The translations under genes and the position numbers were made by a program. Shown in pieces: positions 1-8,281 of a stretch of 64,000 nucleotides of DNA. The notes beneath the pieces were generated by a model. The model was not told where the DNA came from. It searched no databases and saw nothing but the letters and a program-made list of their open reading frames with translations. Position 1 is the stretch's first letter; every line of letters starts with the position of its first letter. Source of the DNA: Paenalcaligenes sp035302345 (GTDB lineage Bacteria; Pseudomonadota; Gammaproteobacteria; Burkholderiales; Burkholderiaceae_B); NCBI GenBank assembly GCA_035302345.1, contig DATGSS010000099.1:15639-79638 (forward strand), read 5' to 3'.

Positions 1-634
1 TGGGGTTGGCTTGGTACTGGGCAGCCTGATGGTGCGTTTTCACCGTCAAGTACCTGACCGCGTGCTGTCATTATTTAATTTGCTGCTGTATTCAACGCCC
101 GGGTTTTGGTTGGGCTTGTTGCTGATTTATGTATTTTCCGTCCAATTAGGCTGGTTGCCCGCCATGGGCCATGCCAGCATCGATAGCAATCTGAGCGGCT
201 GGTCATGGATCCATGACCGCCTCCGACATGCCATTTTGCCCATCCTGACAGTGGCCACATTTTTCATCGCTGTCTATGCACGATTAACCCGCGCCAGTCT
301 GCTCGATATCGAAGATGCAGAATATATCCGCACCGCCCACGCCAAAGGGCTGGCCCCGTGGCGAATTACGTGGTTTCATCGCCTGCGCAATGCCCTCATC
401 CCCGTCAGTACCATGGCCGGGGTGCATTTTGCGGCATTGTTTGGCGGCGCAGCTGTGACCGAAACTGTTTTTGCCTGGCCCGGCATTGGCCGCCTCACCC
501 TGCAGGCTGTAATGACCCGAGACTTTCAATTACTGCTGGGCATTTTGCTGCTTTCCTCACTGGTCGTCGTGATTATCAACATTGTGATCGATGTCTTTCA
601 GCAATGGCTCGATCCTAGAATTCGCACTGAATAA
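1..634 (+). CDS. ABC importer permease, DppB/OppB type (5' end missing)
   Basis: Inner-membrane permease of a dipeptide/oligopeptide/nickel-type ABC importer. The reading frame is open at the left edge, so this is the C-terminal two thirds (about 210 of the usual 310-330 residues) and the real start lies outside the window. Several hydrophobic segments are visible. The conserved cytoplasmic loop that contacts the ATPase is present (AHAKGLAPWRITWFHRLRNA, about residues 108-127 of the visible part), followed by the family's TETVFAWPGIGRL motif near residue 150. The gene ends 5 bp before the second permease, so the two are one operon. The substrate cannot be told from the sequence because the binding-protein gene is not in view. 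Confidence 0.9.
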   Translation, partial: GVGLVLGSLMVRFHRQVPDRVLSLFNLLLYSTPGFWLGLLLIYVFSVQLGWLPAMGHASIDSNLSGWSWIHDRLRHAILPILTVATFFIAVYARLTRASLLDIEDAEYIRTAHAKGLAPWRITWFHRLRNALIPVSTMAGVHFAALFGGAAVTETVFAWPGIGRLTLQAVMTRDFQLLLGILLLSSLVVVIINIVIDVFQQWLDPRIRTE

Positions 635-639
635 TATTC

Positions 640-1533
640 ATGAATACTTATACGCGTTCACTGTCTAGCCCTGTCAAAGCAACACCCATACTAAAGAGCA
701 CGTTATCTGCAGTGCCGCGCTCAGTCCTGCACACGGTAATGCAACTAAATGGATTGCTCATCTTATTAGTGATCTTAGCCCTCACCGCCTGTGCATCATG
801 GCTGACCGTGCACGATCCACTGGATATGGCTGGTATGCCCTTGTTACGTCCCTGGCAGGATGCGGCTCACTGGTTAGGGACAGATTCCATGGGTCGTGAT
901 GTATGGGCTGGGTTATTGTACGGCGCGCGTACCTCATTATTCATTGGGGTAGGAGCAGCCACCATCAGTCTGAGTGTCGGCATGACTGTCGGTCTGTGTG
1001 CGGGCTACTTTGGAGGCTGGATTGAGCAGGGCCTGAATCGCCTCACAGCGCTTTTTCAAACGATCCCTGCTTTCTTGTTGGTGATCGTGCTCGTTACGAT
1101 TTATCGCCCCACCCTGTCCACCATCATTTTGGCTATTGGATTGGCCTCCTGGCCTGAAATAGCTCGTTTAACGCGGGCCGAATGCCGCCGCATCAAGGCG
1201 CTAGAGTTCATACAGGCTGCCCGCTGTGCGGGGTTTTCTCATCGTCATATCATGACTCGCGAGATCCTGCCCAATGCATTACCCAGCATCATCGTGAGCA
1301 GTTCCATCCTGATTGCACATGCCATTTTGATGGAATCCGGTCTGGCCTTTTTAGGGCTCAGCGACCCTAACGTAGCTAGCTGGGGGGCCATGATCAGCAG
1401 TGGCCGCGAGCAGCTCAGCTCGGCGTGGTATTTGACCGCCATTCCAGGAGTGGCCATCGCATTTACAGTGCTGGCATTTAATCATTTGGGAGATCAACTC
1501 AATGACCGCTTTAACCCCCGACAACGAGTTTAG
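640..1533 (+). CDS. ABC importer permease, DppC/OppC type
   Basis: Second inner-membrane permease of the same importer, 297 residues, the usual DppC length. It has a cytoplasmic N-terminal tail, a first membrane segment near residues 40-55, the family motif LGTDSMGRDVWAGLLYGAR after it, and an ATPase-contact loop of the form ARCAGFSHRHIMTREILPNA. The last third carries the ESGLAFLGLSDPNVASWG signature. The 3' end overlaps the ATPase gene by 32 bp, which suggests translational coupling. DppB-DppC-ATPase order is standard for peptide-type importers. Opine, nickel or glutathione specificity is equally possible. Confidence 0.93.
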   Translation: MNTYTRSLSSPVKATPILKSTLSAVPRSVLHTVMQLNGLLILLVILALTACASWLTVHDPLDMAGMPLLRPWQDAAHWLGTDSMGRDVWAGLLYGARTSLFIGVGAATISLSVGMTVGLCAGYFGGWIEQGLNRLTALFQTIPAFLLVIVLVTIYRPTLSTIILAIGLASWPEIARLTRAECRRIKALEFIQAARCAGFSHRHIMTREILPNALPSIIVSSSILIAHAILMESGLAFLGLSDPNVASWGAMISSGREQLSSAWYLTAIPGVAIAFTVLAFNHLGDQLNDRFNPRQRV

Positions 1534-3328
1534 TCTGCACTGCACCAACAGTATGGGTGGGCACCCTTTATCAGCCAACGGTGTATTTCCAGTACGATTC
1601 TCATTGGGTGACAGACCACATGGTGAACTTACCCAGGCGATAGATACTGCGGCTCATCAAAAGCATCACTTTTTACTGCAGGTCCAAGACCTAACCGTTC
1701 GCTACGGCCGTAAAACAGTGGTTGAACCCATGAATTTTAGTCTGGCACAGGGGCAAACGCTGGCTTTGGTGGGCGAATCAGGATCAGGCAAAACCACCAC
1801 TGCCCTAGCGCTGTGCGGGCTTTTGCCACGCAATGCCCATGTGCAGGGGGAAGCCTATTTCCAAGGCACGGACCTATTGTCTTTGCGGCCTGCCCAGTTA
1901 CGCGCCTATCAGGGCAGTGATATTGGGGTTATTTTCCAAGAACCCCTCAGTAGCCTTAACCCCGTATTGCGCATCCATACCCAAATTGATGAGGTCCTAA
2001 AAACCCATACCCAGCTGGGCAAGAAACAACGTACAGCCCGAATACTACAGTGTTTAGAACAGGTCGAATTACCCCAGCCGGAAATATTGATGCATCGTTA
2101 TCCACATCAACTGTCAGGAGGGCAACGACAACGTGTCATGATCGCCATGGCCATTGCCTGCGAGCCCCGTCTGTTGGTGGCTGATGAACCCACCACCGCA
2201 CTGGATGTGATTACCCAAAAAGGGATCCTAGATTTACTGCATAAAATACAGCAGGAATCTAATATGGCTATGCTTTTGATTAGTCATGATCTAGCGGTCG
2301 TAGCCGAACGTAGCGATCATGTTGTAATCATGCATGAGGGGCGCATCATTGAGCAGGGCCGTACCGCGCAGGTATTACAATATCCTCAGGCCGGCTATAC
2401 ACAGCAATTAATCAAGGCCACTTTACCCATTGAGCTCAATTTGCATTATCAACAGTCGGGTTTGGATACCCACCCCGCAAATACCGCAGACCTAGATAAC
2501 AGCCAACCACACGGGCCTAACACGGCTGTTGGCGTCCCGCCCCTTTTGCAAGTCAGCGAGCTGCACAAAACCTTTTCCCAAAAAAACCAAGTGCGGCGTG
2601 CTGTTGATGGGGTGAGCTTTAATCTATACACGGGCGAGACTCTGGGACTAGTCGGTGCCTCGGGCTGTGGGAAATCCACCCTGAGCCGTTTGATCATGCG
2701 TTTGCACGAACCCGACGCGGGCGAAATCCATTTTCAAGGGCAGTCTTTGTCAGCCGCTAAAGGAGCAGCCTTGCAGTCCCTGAGACCGCGTATCCAAATG
2801 GTGTTCCAAGATCCTTATGGATCATTAAATCCACGCACCTCTATTGGCAAGCTATTCGACCAATTACAGCGCCTGCATTTTCCCCAGCGCAACCGTGGTC
2901 AACGACTCAAACATAGCCACGACATGCTGGATGCCGTTCACATGAGCACCCAAAGCCTAAAGCGCTACCCCCATGAATTTTCCGGGGGTCAAAGACAGCG
3001 CATTGCCATTGCACGCGCCCTACTGCTACAACCCAAACTGCTGATTTGCGATGAGCCTGTTTCGGCCCTGGATGTGTCTATTCAAGAACGCATATTGGAC
3101 CTTTTTGTTGGACTCAAAAAGGAATTCAACTTATCGTATTTATTTATATCGCATGATTTGGCTGTGGTGCGCTATATATCCGATCGGTTATTGGTCATGC
3201 ACGAGGGGCAGATCGTCGACACCCACCATTTTGAAAATGCCCAGTGGTCGGCGCCGCGTCACCCCTACACGCAGCGCCTCATGCAGGCGATCGCCCGTTT
3301 TCCATTCCCGTTGACACAGCGCATCTAA
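1502..3328 (+). CDS. Fused double-ATPase subunit of peptide-type ABC importer (DppD-DppF fusion)
   Basis: Cytoplasmic energising subunit with two complete ABC domains in one 608-residue chain, like GsiA/YejF. Domain 1 has Walker A GESGSGKTT (about 91-99), signature LSGGQRQR (204-211) and Walker B LLVADEP (224-230). Domain 2 has Walker A GASGCGKST (385-393), signature FSGGQRQR (493-500) and Walker B LLICDEP (513-519). A linker of about 45 residues separates them. The N terminus is about 60 residues longer than needed before the first domain. The ATG at 1502 has a GGAG about 9 bp upstream, but a later internal start cannot be excluded. The gene lies inside the permease operon. Confidence 0.93.
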   Translation: MTALTPDNEFSLHCTNSMGGHPLSANGVFPVRFSLGDRPHGELTQAIDTAAHQKHHFLLQVQDLTVRYGRKTVVEPMNFSLAQGQTLALVGESGSGKTTTALALCGLLPRNAHVQGEAYFQGTDLLSLRPAQLRAYQGSDIGVIFQEPLSSLNPVLRIHTQIDEVLKTHTQLGKKQRTARILQCLEQVELPQPEILMHRYPHQLSGGQRQRVMIAMAIACEPRLLVADEPTTALDVITQKGILDLLHKIQQESNMAMLLISHDLAVVAERSDHVVIMHEGRIIEQGRTAQVLQYPQAGYTQQLIKATLPIELNLHYQQSGLDTHPANTADLDNSQPHGPNTAVGVPPLLQVSELHKTFSQKNQVRRAVDGVSFNLYTGETLGLVGASGCGKSTLSRLIMRLHEPDAGEIHFQGQSLSAAKGAALQSLRPRIQMVFQDPYGSLNPRTSIGKLFDQLQRLHFPQRNRGQRLKHSHDMLDAVHMSTQSLKRYPHEFSGGQRQRIAIARALLLQPKLLICDEPVSALDVSIQERILDLFVGLKKEFNLSYLFISHDLAVVRYISDRLLVMHEGQIVDTHHFENAQWSAPRHPYTQRLMQAIARFPFPLTQRI

Positions 3329-3366
3329 ATACCGTCCGTCACTATCCCAGCCCATAAGATTGAACC

Positions 3367-4869
3367 ATGACATTGATACACTCTTTAAACGATTTAGAAC
3401 AGCAACTGCATTACCACCTGTCTTTACTGCGTTTACCCGAAGCCAACTGGCCGCCTGCCCGCATGCACAAAGGCCAGCCCATTTACGATGTCATTATTGT
3501 GGGAGCAGGCATGTCAGGCGCTTGTGCAGCGGCAGCACTAAAGCTACGGGGCATTCATAACATAGCGCTTTTTGATGTGGCCGAACCCCATCAAGAAGGA
3601 CCTTGGGCCACGTTCGCACGGATGGAGACCCTACGTTCACCCAAAGAATTAACAGGCCCGGCCCTGGGTATACCGATGCTGACCTTTCAGGCCTGGTACA
3701 CCGCCCAACACGGCACAGCAGCCTGGCAAGAACTAGATCGTATCCCCCGACTGGTATGGCATGACTACCTACAGTGGTACAAAGAAATACTGCAGCTACC
3801 CGCCATCAACCAACAGCAACTGCTTGATATTGATAGTGTCAGTAGCGATGAACTCACTACCCCTATCGCCCAACTGCATTTCCAAGACCAGCGCACTCAG
3901 GAAAAATACACCCACTATGCACGGCACGTGATTTTAGCCCTAGGCATGGGTGGATTTGGGGGGCCTAATATCCCCGCCTGGGCGCAACAACTGCCCAAAG
4001 AAAGCTGGTATCACAGCAGCGAAATAATCGACCCACACAGTTTTAAAGGTCAACGCCTGGTGGTGGTTGGCGGCGGCGATTCTGCCCTAGATGCCGCTGC
4101 AACAGCACTAGAGCATGGGGCACAACATGTAGATTTGTGCATTCGTGGTTCGGGCTATACCCATATTAATTATTCAAAAGCACTGGGCCATGCAGGCCAC
4201 CGAGCCGGTTACGCATCACTAACTGCCGCACAAAAATCAGCCCTCTTGGGCTTTTTAGCCCAACACGCTACGCCCCCCTCACGCGGCACCGTCGCACGTG
4301 TTATCGCCATCGAAGAACAACGCCCGGGCACATTAAATATTCATTTTAATTATGAAATAGAGCATGCCGAATACCTAGAGGGGCAACTCACACTCAACGC
4401 AGCAGATCAAGAAGGCATCGTCGCTGACGCACTCGTACTGGCCACTGGCTATCGTACCGATCCCCGCCTACGCCCCGAGCTGCAATCTATCATCCCGCAT
4501 TTGCAGTTTTACGAGGCCGACGCAATCGCTGCCCACGTACCGCACGAAGGGGGGGTTATCCCCGAGCTCAACCAAGACTTTTCTTTTCAAGCTCGACCCG
4601 ACAGCCATTACCCACTGGCAACACAAATACACTGCTTTATGCATGCAGCCATCCTCAGCGTCGGACGCATCTGTGGCGATATCCCCGGCATCAGCCAGGG
4701 TGCAACCCAAATGGCCCAAGGAATCGCCGCTAAAATTTACCAAGCAGAATTTGACCACGAGCTAGCCACAGTGGAAAACTACGACGAGCTCGAAGTCAGT
4801 GACGAAGCGCTCCAACCCCTATTGGACCTGGCCCAGCAAACGAAAACGCGGAAAAAATCTATTGTTTAA
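3367..4869 (+). CDS. FAD/NAD(P)-dependent oxidoreductase, monooxygenase-like
   Basis: A 500-residue soluble flavoprotein. It has an FAD-binding GAGMSG at residues 46-51 inside a typical beta-alpha-beta segment, a second dinucleotide motif GGGDSA at 235-240 for NAD(P)H, and an ATGY motif near 357 typical of two-dinucleotide-binding flavoproteins. This resembles flavin monooxygenase or thioredoxin-reductase-like folds. The strict FMO/BVMO fingerprint (FxGxxxHxxxW) is not clear, so the reaction is unknown. It begins 38 bp after the ATPase gene on the same strand, so it is probably co-transcribed. An enzyme acting on the imported compound is a reasonable inference. Base use matches its neighbours. 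Confidence 0.8.
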   Translation: MTLIHSLNDLEQQLHYHLSLLRLPEANWPPARMHKGQPIYDVIIVGAGMSGACAAAALKLRGIHNIALFDVAEPHQEGPWATFARMETLRSPKELTGPALGIPMLTFQAWYTAQHGTAAWQELDRIPRLVWHDYLQWYKEILQLPAINQQQLLDIDSVSSDELTTPIAQLHFQDQRTQEKYTHYARHVILALGMGGFGGPNIPAWAQQLPKESWYHSSEIIDPHSFKGQRLVVVGGGDSALDAAATALEHGAQHVDLCIRGSGYTHINYSKALGHAGHRAGYASLTAAQKSALLGFLAQHATPPSRGTVARVIAIEEQRPGTLNIHFNYEIEHAEYLEGQLTLNAADQEGIVADALVLATGYRTDPRLRPELQSIIPHLQFYEADAIAAHVPHEGGVIPELNQDFSFQARPDSHYPLATQIHCFMHAAILSVGRICGDIPGISQGATQMAQGIAAKIYQAEFDHELATVENYDELEVSDEALQPLLDLAQQTKTRKKSIV

Positions 4870-4939
4870 GCTTAGACAGCATATATTAAAGAGCCTTAAC
4901 AAAATAATCTTTTTTCTTAGCATGTGCTCGCTCTTACGA

Positions 4940-4967
4940 TTGACATAAACCCGCGCGAATGTATAAA
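4940..4967 (+). promoter_or_regulatory. Near-consensus sigma-70 promoter
   Basis: A perfect -35 TTGACA (4940-4945) is followed after 16 bp by TATAAA (4962-4967). Initiation would fall near 4974. No coding region follows on this strand. The next gene (xseB) runs the other way, and a terminator hairpin begins only about 10 bp after the expected start site. The pair therefore looks like a promoter for a very short RNA. Confidence 0.5.
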
Positions 4968-4973
4968 ACATAT

Positions 4974-5032
4974 ACAATACGGCCTCTCTCGGTGTGCCTG
5001 CTTTTGCAGGTAAACCGCTGAGAGGTTTTTTA
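4974..5032 (+). ncRNA. Candidate ~60-nt hairpin small RNA
   Basis: The region between the promoter at 4940-4967 and the T run at 5026-5031 would give a transcript of about 58 nt that is almost entirely one hairpin. The outer stem is CCTCTC (4983-4988) with GAGAGG (5020-5025). The middle pairing is CGGT with ACCG. The inner stem is CCTGC with GCAGG around a TTTT loop. No Rfam family is recognised. The alternative is that the hairpin is only the terminator of the oxidoreductase gene 110 bp upstream and the promoter is chance. It lies in a 301-bp gap with no believable ORF. Confidence 0.4.
4983..5032 (+). terminator. Rho-independent terminator (oxidoreductase gene and/or small RNA)
   Basis: A long imperfect hairpin (outer arms 4983-4988 and 5020-5025, inner arms about 4996-5001 and 5006-5011) is followed directly by six T residues. 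It ends plus-strand transcription coming from the ABC/oxidoreductase operon or from the promoter at 4940. Confidence 0.75.
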
Positions 5033-5068
5033 TTGCTGCCTACTTTCTGCTCACTTTGTAAGCGCATC

Positions 5069-5100
5069 CAAAAAAACAGGCCCGCAAATGCGGACCTGTT
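5069..5100 (-). terminator. Rho-independent terminator of xseA-xseB
   Basis: Read on the minus strand, arms AACAGGTCCGCA and TGCGGGCCTGTT (plus coordinates 5075-5100, one mismatch) are followed by a run of seven T. It sits about 70 bp after the xseB stop. Confidence 0.85.
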
Positions 5101-5170
5101 AACGCGTAGCTACAAAATAGGTACGGTTGCTAAACAAGCTTTAAGGTTGCTCTTTTCCCTTTTATCTCAG

Positions 5171-5446
5171 TTAAAAAGGAATATCATCATTCCCATCGCT
5201 GCTATCCACATGGTCCGCGCTATCTGATTCAGAGGCAGCTGCAAAATCGTCGTCCTGGACGCGGCTAAACGCCTGCTCCATCGCGGCTTCGACGGCATCG
5301 ATGCGCTCTTTGCACACGTTATAAGCACTGACCGATTCCGTGACGATCGTCAATAAATCATCGATGTTGGGTTCGTCTTGTGCACGCAGGGTATCAGCGT
5401 GCTTTTGCAGGGTTTCATAGGCTTGTTTAAAGCTTTGTTGGGACAT
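5171..5446 (-). CDS. xseB: Exonuclease VII small subunit-like protein with SSB-type C-terminal tip
   Basis: A 91-residue protein. The start chosen is the ATG at 5446, which has AGGAGC 7 bp upstream; the longer frame upstream lacks a good ribosome site. Residues 5-60 form the two-helix pattern of XseB (FKQAYETLQKHADTL ... YNVCKERIDAVEAAM). XseB subunits wrap the coiled coil of XseA to make exonuclease VII, which degrades single-stranded DNA into oligonucleotides. What is odd is the tail. After the helices comes an acidic, Ser/Asp-rich stretch ending exactly in DDIPF, the C-terminal tip by which single-stranded-DNA-binding protein SSB recruits its partners. The gene lies 46 bp downstream of xseA and shares its terminator. 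The XseB call is by pattern and context; the SSB-mimic role is inference. Confidence 0.75.
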   Translation of the reverse strand: MSQQSFKQAYETLQKHADTLRAQDEPNIDDLLTIVTESVSAYNVCKERIDAVEAAMEQAFSRVQDDDFAAASESDSADHVDSSDGNDDIPF

Positions 5447-5492
5447 ATTAAGCTCCTGTTGTTTGCATATTTGAGTAAGTTTCCTAAATACG

Positions 5493-7295
5493 CTATGTGT
5501 CATTCAGCGTATCAGGTGTATCCGCCTGTTTTGTTTTGATCTGGGTTACCTGGGCATCCAATATGCCCTTTTTAAATTCGACTTTTATCGGCTGCCCCAC
5601 TTGAACGGCAGTCGGATCGGTAATGATGTGATCCTGCGCGTCGCGTATCAAGGCAAAACCACGCTCGAGGGTTTTAGTGGGCCCCTGCCCGGCTATTTCA
5701 CGAAATAACGCGACGGCATTATGGCGTGCGGTATTCAAATGACGGTGGCTTTCACGCTGTAGCAGTTGAAAGCAGTCGGCCAGCTCTTTTTGACTCAGAC
5801 GGATTTGTTTTGGCGCCTCGCGTTGGATTTGTTGTAAATGCTCATTGACCTGTTCACGGCTACGACGCACTATAAACCCGCTGCTGAGGGTGGTGTTTTC
5901 AAGTAGATTTAGACTGTTTCGGCGCGCTGCATGCAGCAAGGCTTGGCTCCTGCCTTGGACCTGTGTCAATAAGGTCGGGATCTGCCCACGCACAATTTTA
6001 AGTTGTTCGTGTGCCTGCTGGCGGATAGTATCAATGTGTGTTTGCACCCCATCACGTGCCTGCACTAGGGTCTGATTAGCCTGCATCCGTATAGTAGAGA
6101 AATTCTGTTCTACCGCGCGGCTATAGGCGTATAAATACTGTTGCACCCCGCGTTGTACCTGAGCATAGTTGTTTTGCAAGGTCACGGCGCGATTGCGAAT
6201 CAATTGCCAAATACCGCCAATGACCTTGCTAGGGGTGTCAAATGACTGCTGCGCAACATCATCTAAGACCGTATGATCACGCTCGTGGCCTATGCCGGTG
6301 TGCACAGGGATGGACAGCTCGCAAATCGTTCGCGCCAAATCATAATCATTGAGCCAGGCCAAATCATTAACAGCACCGCCCCCACGAATGATCACCACCG
6401 CATCAAATGAGTAGCCCTGATGACTATCCACGGCGTTTAATAAAGTTTGGCGGATCTCTTGGGCTGCCCCCTCACCCTGAAAGCGCGAATGCACATAGAC
6501 AAACTCACATAGCCCAAAGGTCTGCAGTCGCTGAGCATCTGCCTGAAAATCCCCTAACCCCGCAGCCTGCTGCGGAGACACCACCAACACCCGATAATAA
6601 TCCCAGGGACGCGGTAATTCTTGGTTGAGGGTGAGCAGCCCCTGTTGTTTGAGGCGTTTAATAATTTCGCGTTTCTTAGCCTCGAGATCCCCCAGCGAGA
6701 ACCTAAAATCAATATCATTAATAAATAGGCTAAAACCGTACTGCGCATGAAAAGATGGTCGCGCCCGCACTAATAACTTAATCCCAGGGGCCAACTGCAT
6801 GCCGGTTTCGCGCTCGAAACGGGGTAACAAGGTACGCGCCACATTGGCCCAAATCACAGCACGAGCCTGGGCAATCACATTGGCCTGTGCGTCGCGCTCG
6901 GAAAGCTCGAGGAAAACATGATCACCACGCAGCTGCGCATTGACGACCTCGACCTCAGTCCAAACCCCCTCACGAAACAACTGATTAATAGCGCTGGACA
7001 CCCCATCTAGCAACTGCGACAAGCGTAATCCCGAACGCTCGGCACTGACCTCGTAATCGCGTCCGGCCTCATTTAACAATGAGGATGCGTGTGTATCTGT
7101 AGTCGCTGATGACGGGCTCTGTTTAGTGGCAGGCAGCCAGCGCTGAAAAGGCGCAACCTCGAGCCCAGCTGGGACATACCAAAGTCGACGCTCGGGGTTC
7201 CAACGAGCACCTAGGGCTTTGGCCTCATCCTTTTCCCTAAAAGGCACATTTAGAAAGGTCACCTCAGAGAGAGCATATTCGTCGTTTCTATTCAT
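5493..7295 (-). CDS. xseA: Exonuclease VII large subunit, divergent, with N-terminal DUF5710-like domain
   Basis: A 600-residue protein, about 150 longer than usual XseA. Residues 12-55 (FLNVPFREKDEAKALGARW, then WYVP and RWLP) match the small DUF5710 pattern known from plasmid TraC-type primases. Residues 88-195 form the OB-fold that binds single-stranded DNA. Residues 230-360 form the nuclease core, with RGGGAVNDL at 304-312 and GIGHERD at 334-340, both XseA hallmarks. A very long helical region (about 365-545) follows, where XseB subunits bind, and then a small beta-rich C-terminal cap with TLERGFALI. The active residues appear intact. xseB follows 46 bp downstream. The upstream region has a 17-bp-period direct repeat. 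Confidence 0.88.
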   Translation of the reverse strand: MNRNDEYALSEVTFLNVPFREKDEAKALGARWNPERRLWYVPAGLEVAPFQRWLPATKQSPSSATTDTHASSLLNEAGRDYEVSAERSGLRLSQLLDGVSSAINQLFREGVWTEVEVVNAQLRGDHVFLELSERDAQANVIAQARAVIWANVARTLLPRFERETGMQLAPGIKLLVRARPSFHAQYGFSLFINDIDFRFSLGDLEAKKREIIKRLKQQGLLTLNQELPRPWDYYRVLVVSPQQAAGLGDFQADAQRLQTFGLCEFVYVHSRFQGEGAAQEIRQTLLNAVDSHQGYSFDAVVIIRGGGAVNDLAWLNDYDLARTICELSIPVHTGIGHERDHTVLDDVAQQSFDTPSKVIGGIWQLIRNRAVTLQNNYAQVQRGVQQYLYAYSRAVEQNFSTIRMQANQTLVQARDGVQTHIDTIRQQAHEQLKIVRGQIPTLLTQVQGRSQALLHAARRNSLNLLENTTLSSGFIVRRSREQVNEHLQQIQREAPKQIRLSQKELADCFQLLQRESHRHLNTARHNAVALFREIAGQGPTKTLERGFALIRDAQDHIITDPTAVQVGQPIKVEFKKGILDAQVTQIKTKQADTPDTLNDT

Positions 7296-7305
7296 CGTCT
7301 TTGCG

Positions 7306-7335
7306 GTACGTAATTTAATGCAGTACGTAATTTAA
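7306..7335. repeat. Two tandem copies of GTACGTAATTTAA
   Basis: GTACGTAATTTAA occurs at 7306-7318 and again at 7323-7335, a 17-bp period, just upstream of the xseA start and about 150 bp upstream of the divergent outer-membrane protein gene. It may be a binding site for a regulator, or a small duplication. Confidence 0.5.
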
Positions 7336-7484
7336 ATTTGTATGGGTGATTTAGGCCAAGCATGCTTAGGTGGCGTAAAAAATCAACCCCTAGTTTACCT
7401 AAAAGCCTCTTTGCTGTAGATGCGCGATGAATTTATTATCATAGAAGGGGTTTATAAATTTCCCTTATTAAATAAAGGTTTTTA

Positions 7485-8177
7485 ATGCACGTACGCGCAC
7501 CCCTATTTGTAATACCCTTGGCCAGTGTCTTAGTGGCCAGCAGCCTATACGCCACGTCCGCCCACGCTGAATATACTTTTGAACTGGGCGCTGTTTCACT
7601 TTATAAAGACCGCGGCGAGGACCAGGATGAAAAGGACACCAACTTTCGCCCTGCCCTACAAGGCGCCTGGCAATATCAGCACAGCAGTGGCGTATTTATG
7701 GGCAATTGGTTTTCTACGGGCAAATTTGGCAGTGCCTCATTGCAGTTAGATACCCTGGCAGGTTACGGAATAGATATCGGTGACAACGCCCGTCTAGAAG
7801 CCGGATACAACCATAGCATTTATCCCCACGAGGGCAGCCTGAACTCCAATGAAATCTTTGCCAGCTTTGGGTACAAGAACCTCACCCTAGAGGTCTTTAG
7901 AGGATTACGTTCGGGGGTTAATAACAAGGATATGTATTACAACTTTGATTACGTGCATCCCATCGACGCCCGCTGGAGCTTAGGTGCGGGCATGGGGTAC
8001 GAGCATTTTGGAGACAGCGATGAAAAAAGCAAAATCGATTATCGTGCGGGTGTGTTTTATCAACTGAATAACGTCAGCACAGTATCGTTATTTTTGGCTG
8101 GCGCTAACCGCAAACATGCGGTAGAAAACGGTATCCGTGACAACCGCGTCATACTGGGCTTCAACCTGGATTTTTAA
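7485..8177 (+). CDS. TorF-like outer-membrane beta-barrel protein
   Basis: A 230-residue exported protein. It has a signal peptide of about 28 residues ending in the Ala-X-Ala site AHA before Glu-Tyr. The mature part is made of alternating amphipathic strands with many Gly and aromatic residues, and it ends in Phe (GFNLDF), the outer-membrane insertion signal. This matches the Gcw_chp/TorF family of putative porins, whose transported compound is generally unknown. The ATG has AAAGG upstream. It is transcribed alone, divergently from xseA and convergently with arsB. Barrel fold confidence is high; the specific function is unknown. Confidence 0.75.
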   Translation: MHVRAPLFVIPLASVLVASSLYATSAHAEYTFELGAVSLYKDRGEDQDEKDTNFRPALQGAWQYQHSSGVFMGNWFSTGKFGSASLQLDTLAGYGIDIGDNARLEAGYNHSIYPHEGSLNSNEIFASFGYKNLTLEVFRGLRSGVNNKDMYYNFDYVHPIDARWSLGAGMGYEHFGDSDEKSKIDYRAGVFYQLNNVSTVSLFLAGANRKHAVENGIRDNRVILGFNLDF

Positions 8178-8191
8178 TCCATAAAGCATAA

Positions 8192-8248
8192 ACCGATGAC
8201 CAATGGCCAATAACCGGTAACCAATTGCCAATGACCGATTACTGATAA
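8192..8248. repeat. Imperfect 21-bp tandem repeat
   Basis: Two adjacent 21-bp units at 8192-8212 and 8213-8233 begin ACCGATGACC and ACCGGTAACC and agree at 17 of 21 positions. A third unit starts ACCGATTACTGAT and then diverges. They lie between the convergent outer-membrane protein and arsB genes, where a terminator would be expected but no clear one is seen. Confidence 0.55.
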
Positions 8249-8281
8249 ATTCCCCAATCATTATTTAAAAAGTCACGACCG

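Noticed and set aside
4994..5227. 77-codon plus-strand frame in the gap before xseB
   Set aside because: It runs through two terminator hairpins, has no ribosome site and resembles nothing.
5447..5503. Longer start for xseB
   Set aside because: It would overlap xseA and has no ribosome site, while the ATG at 5446 has a good one.
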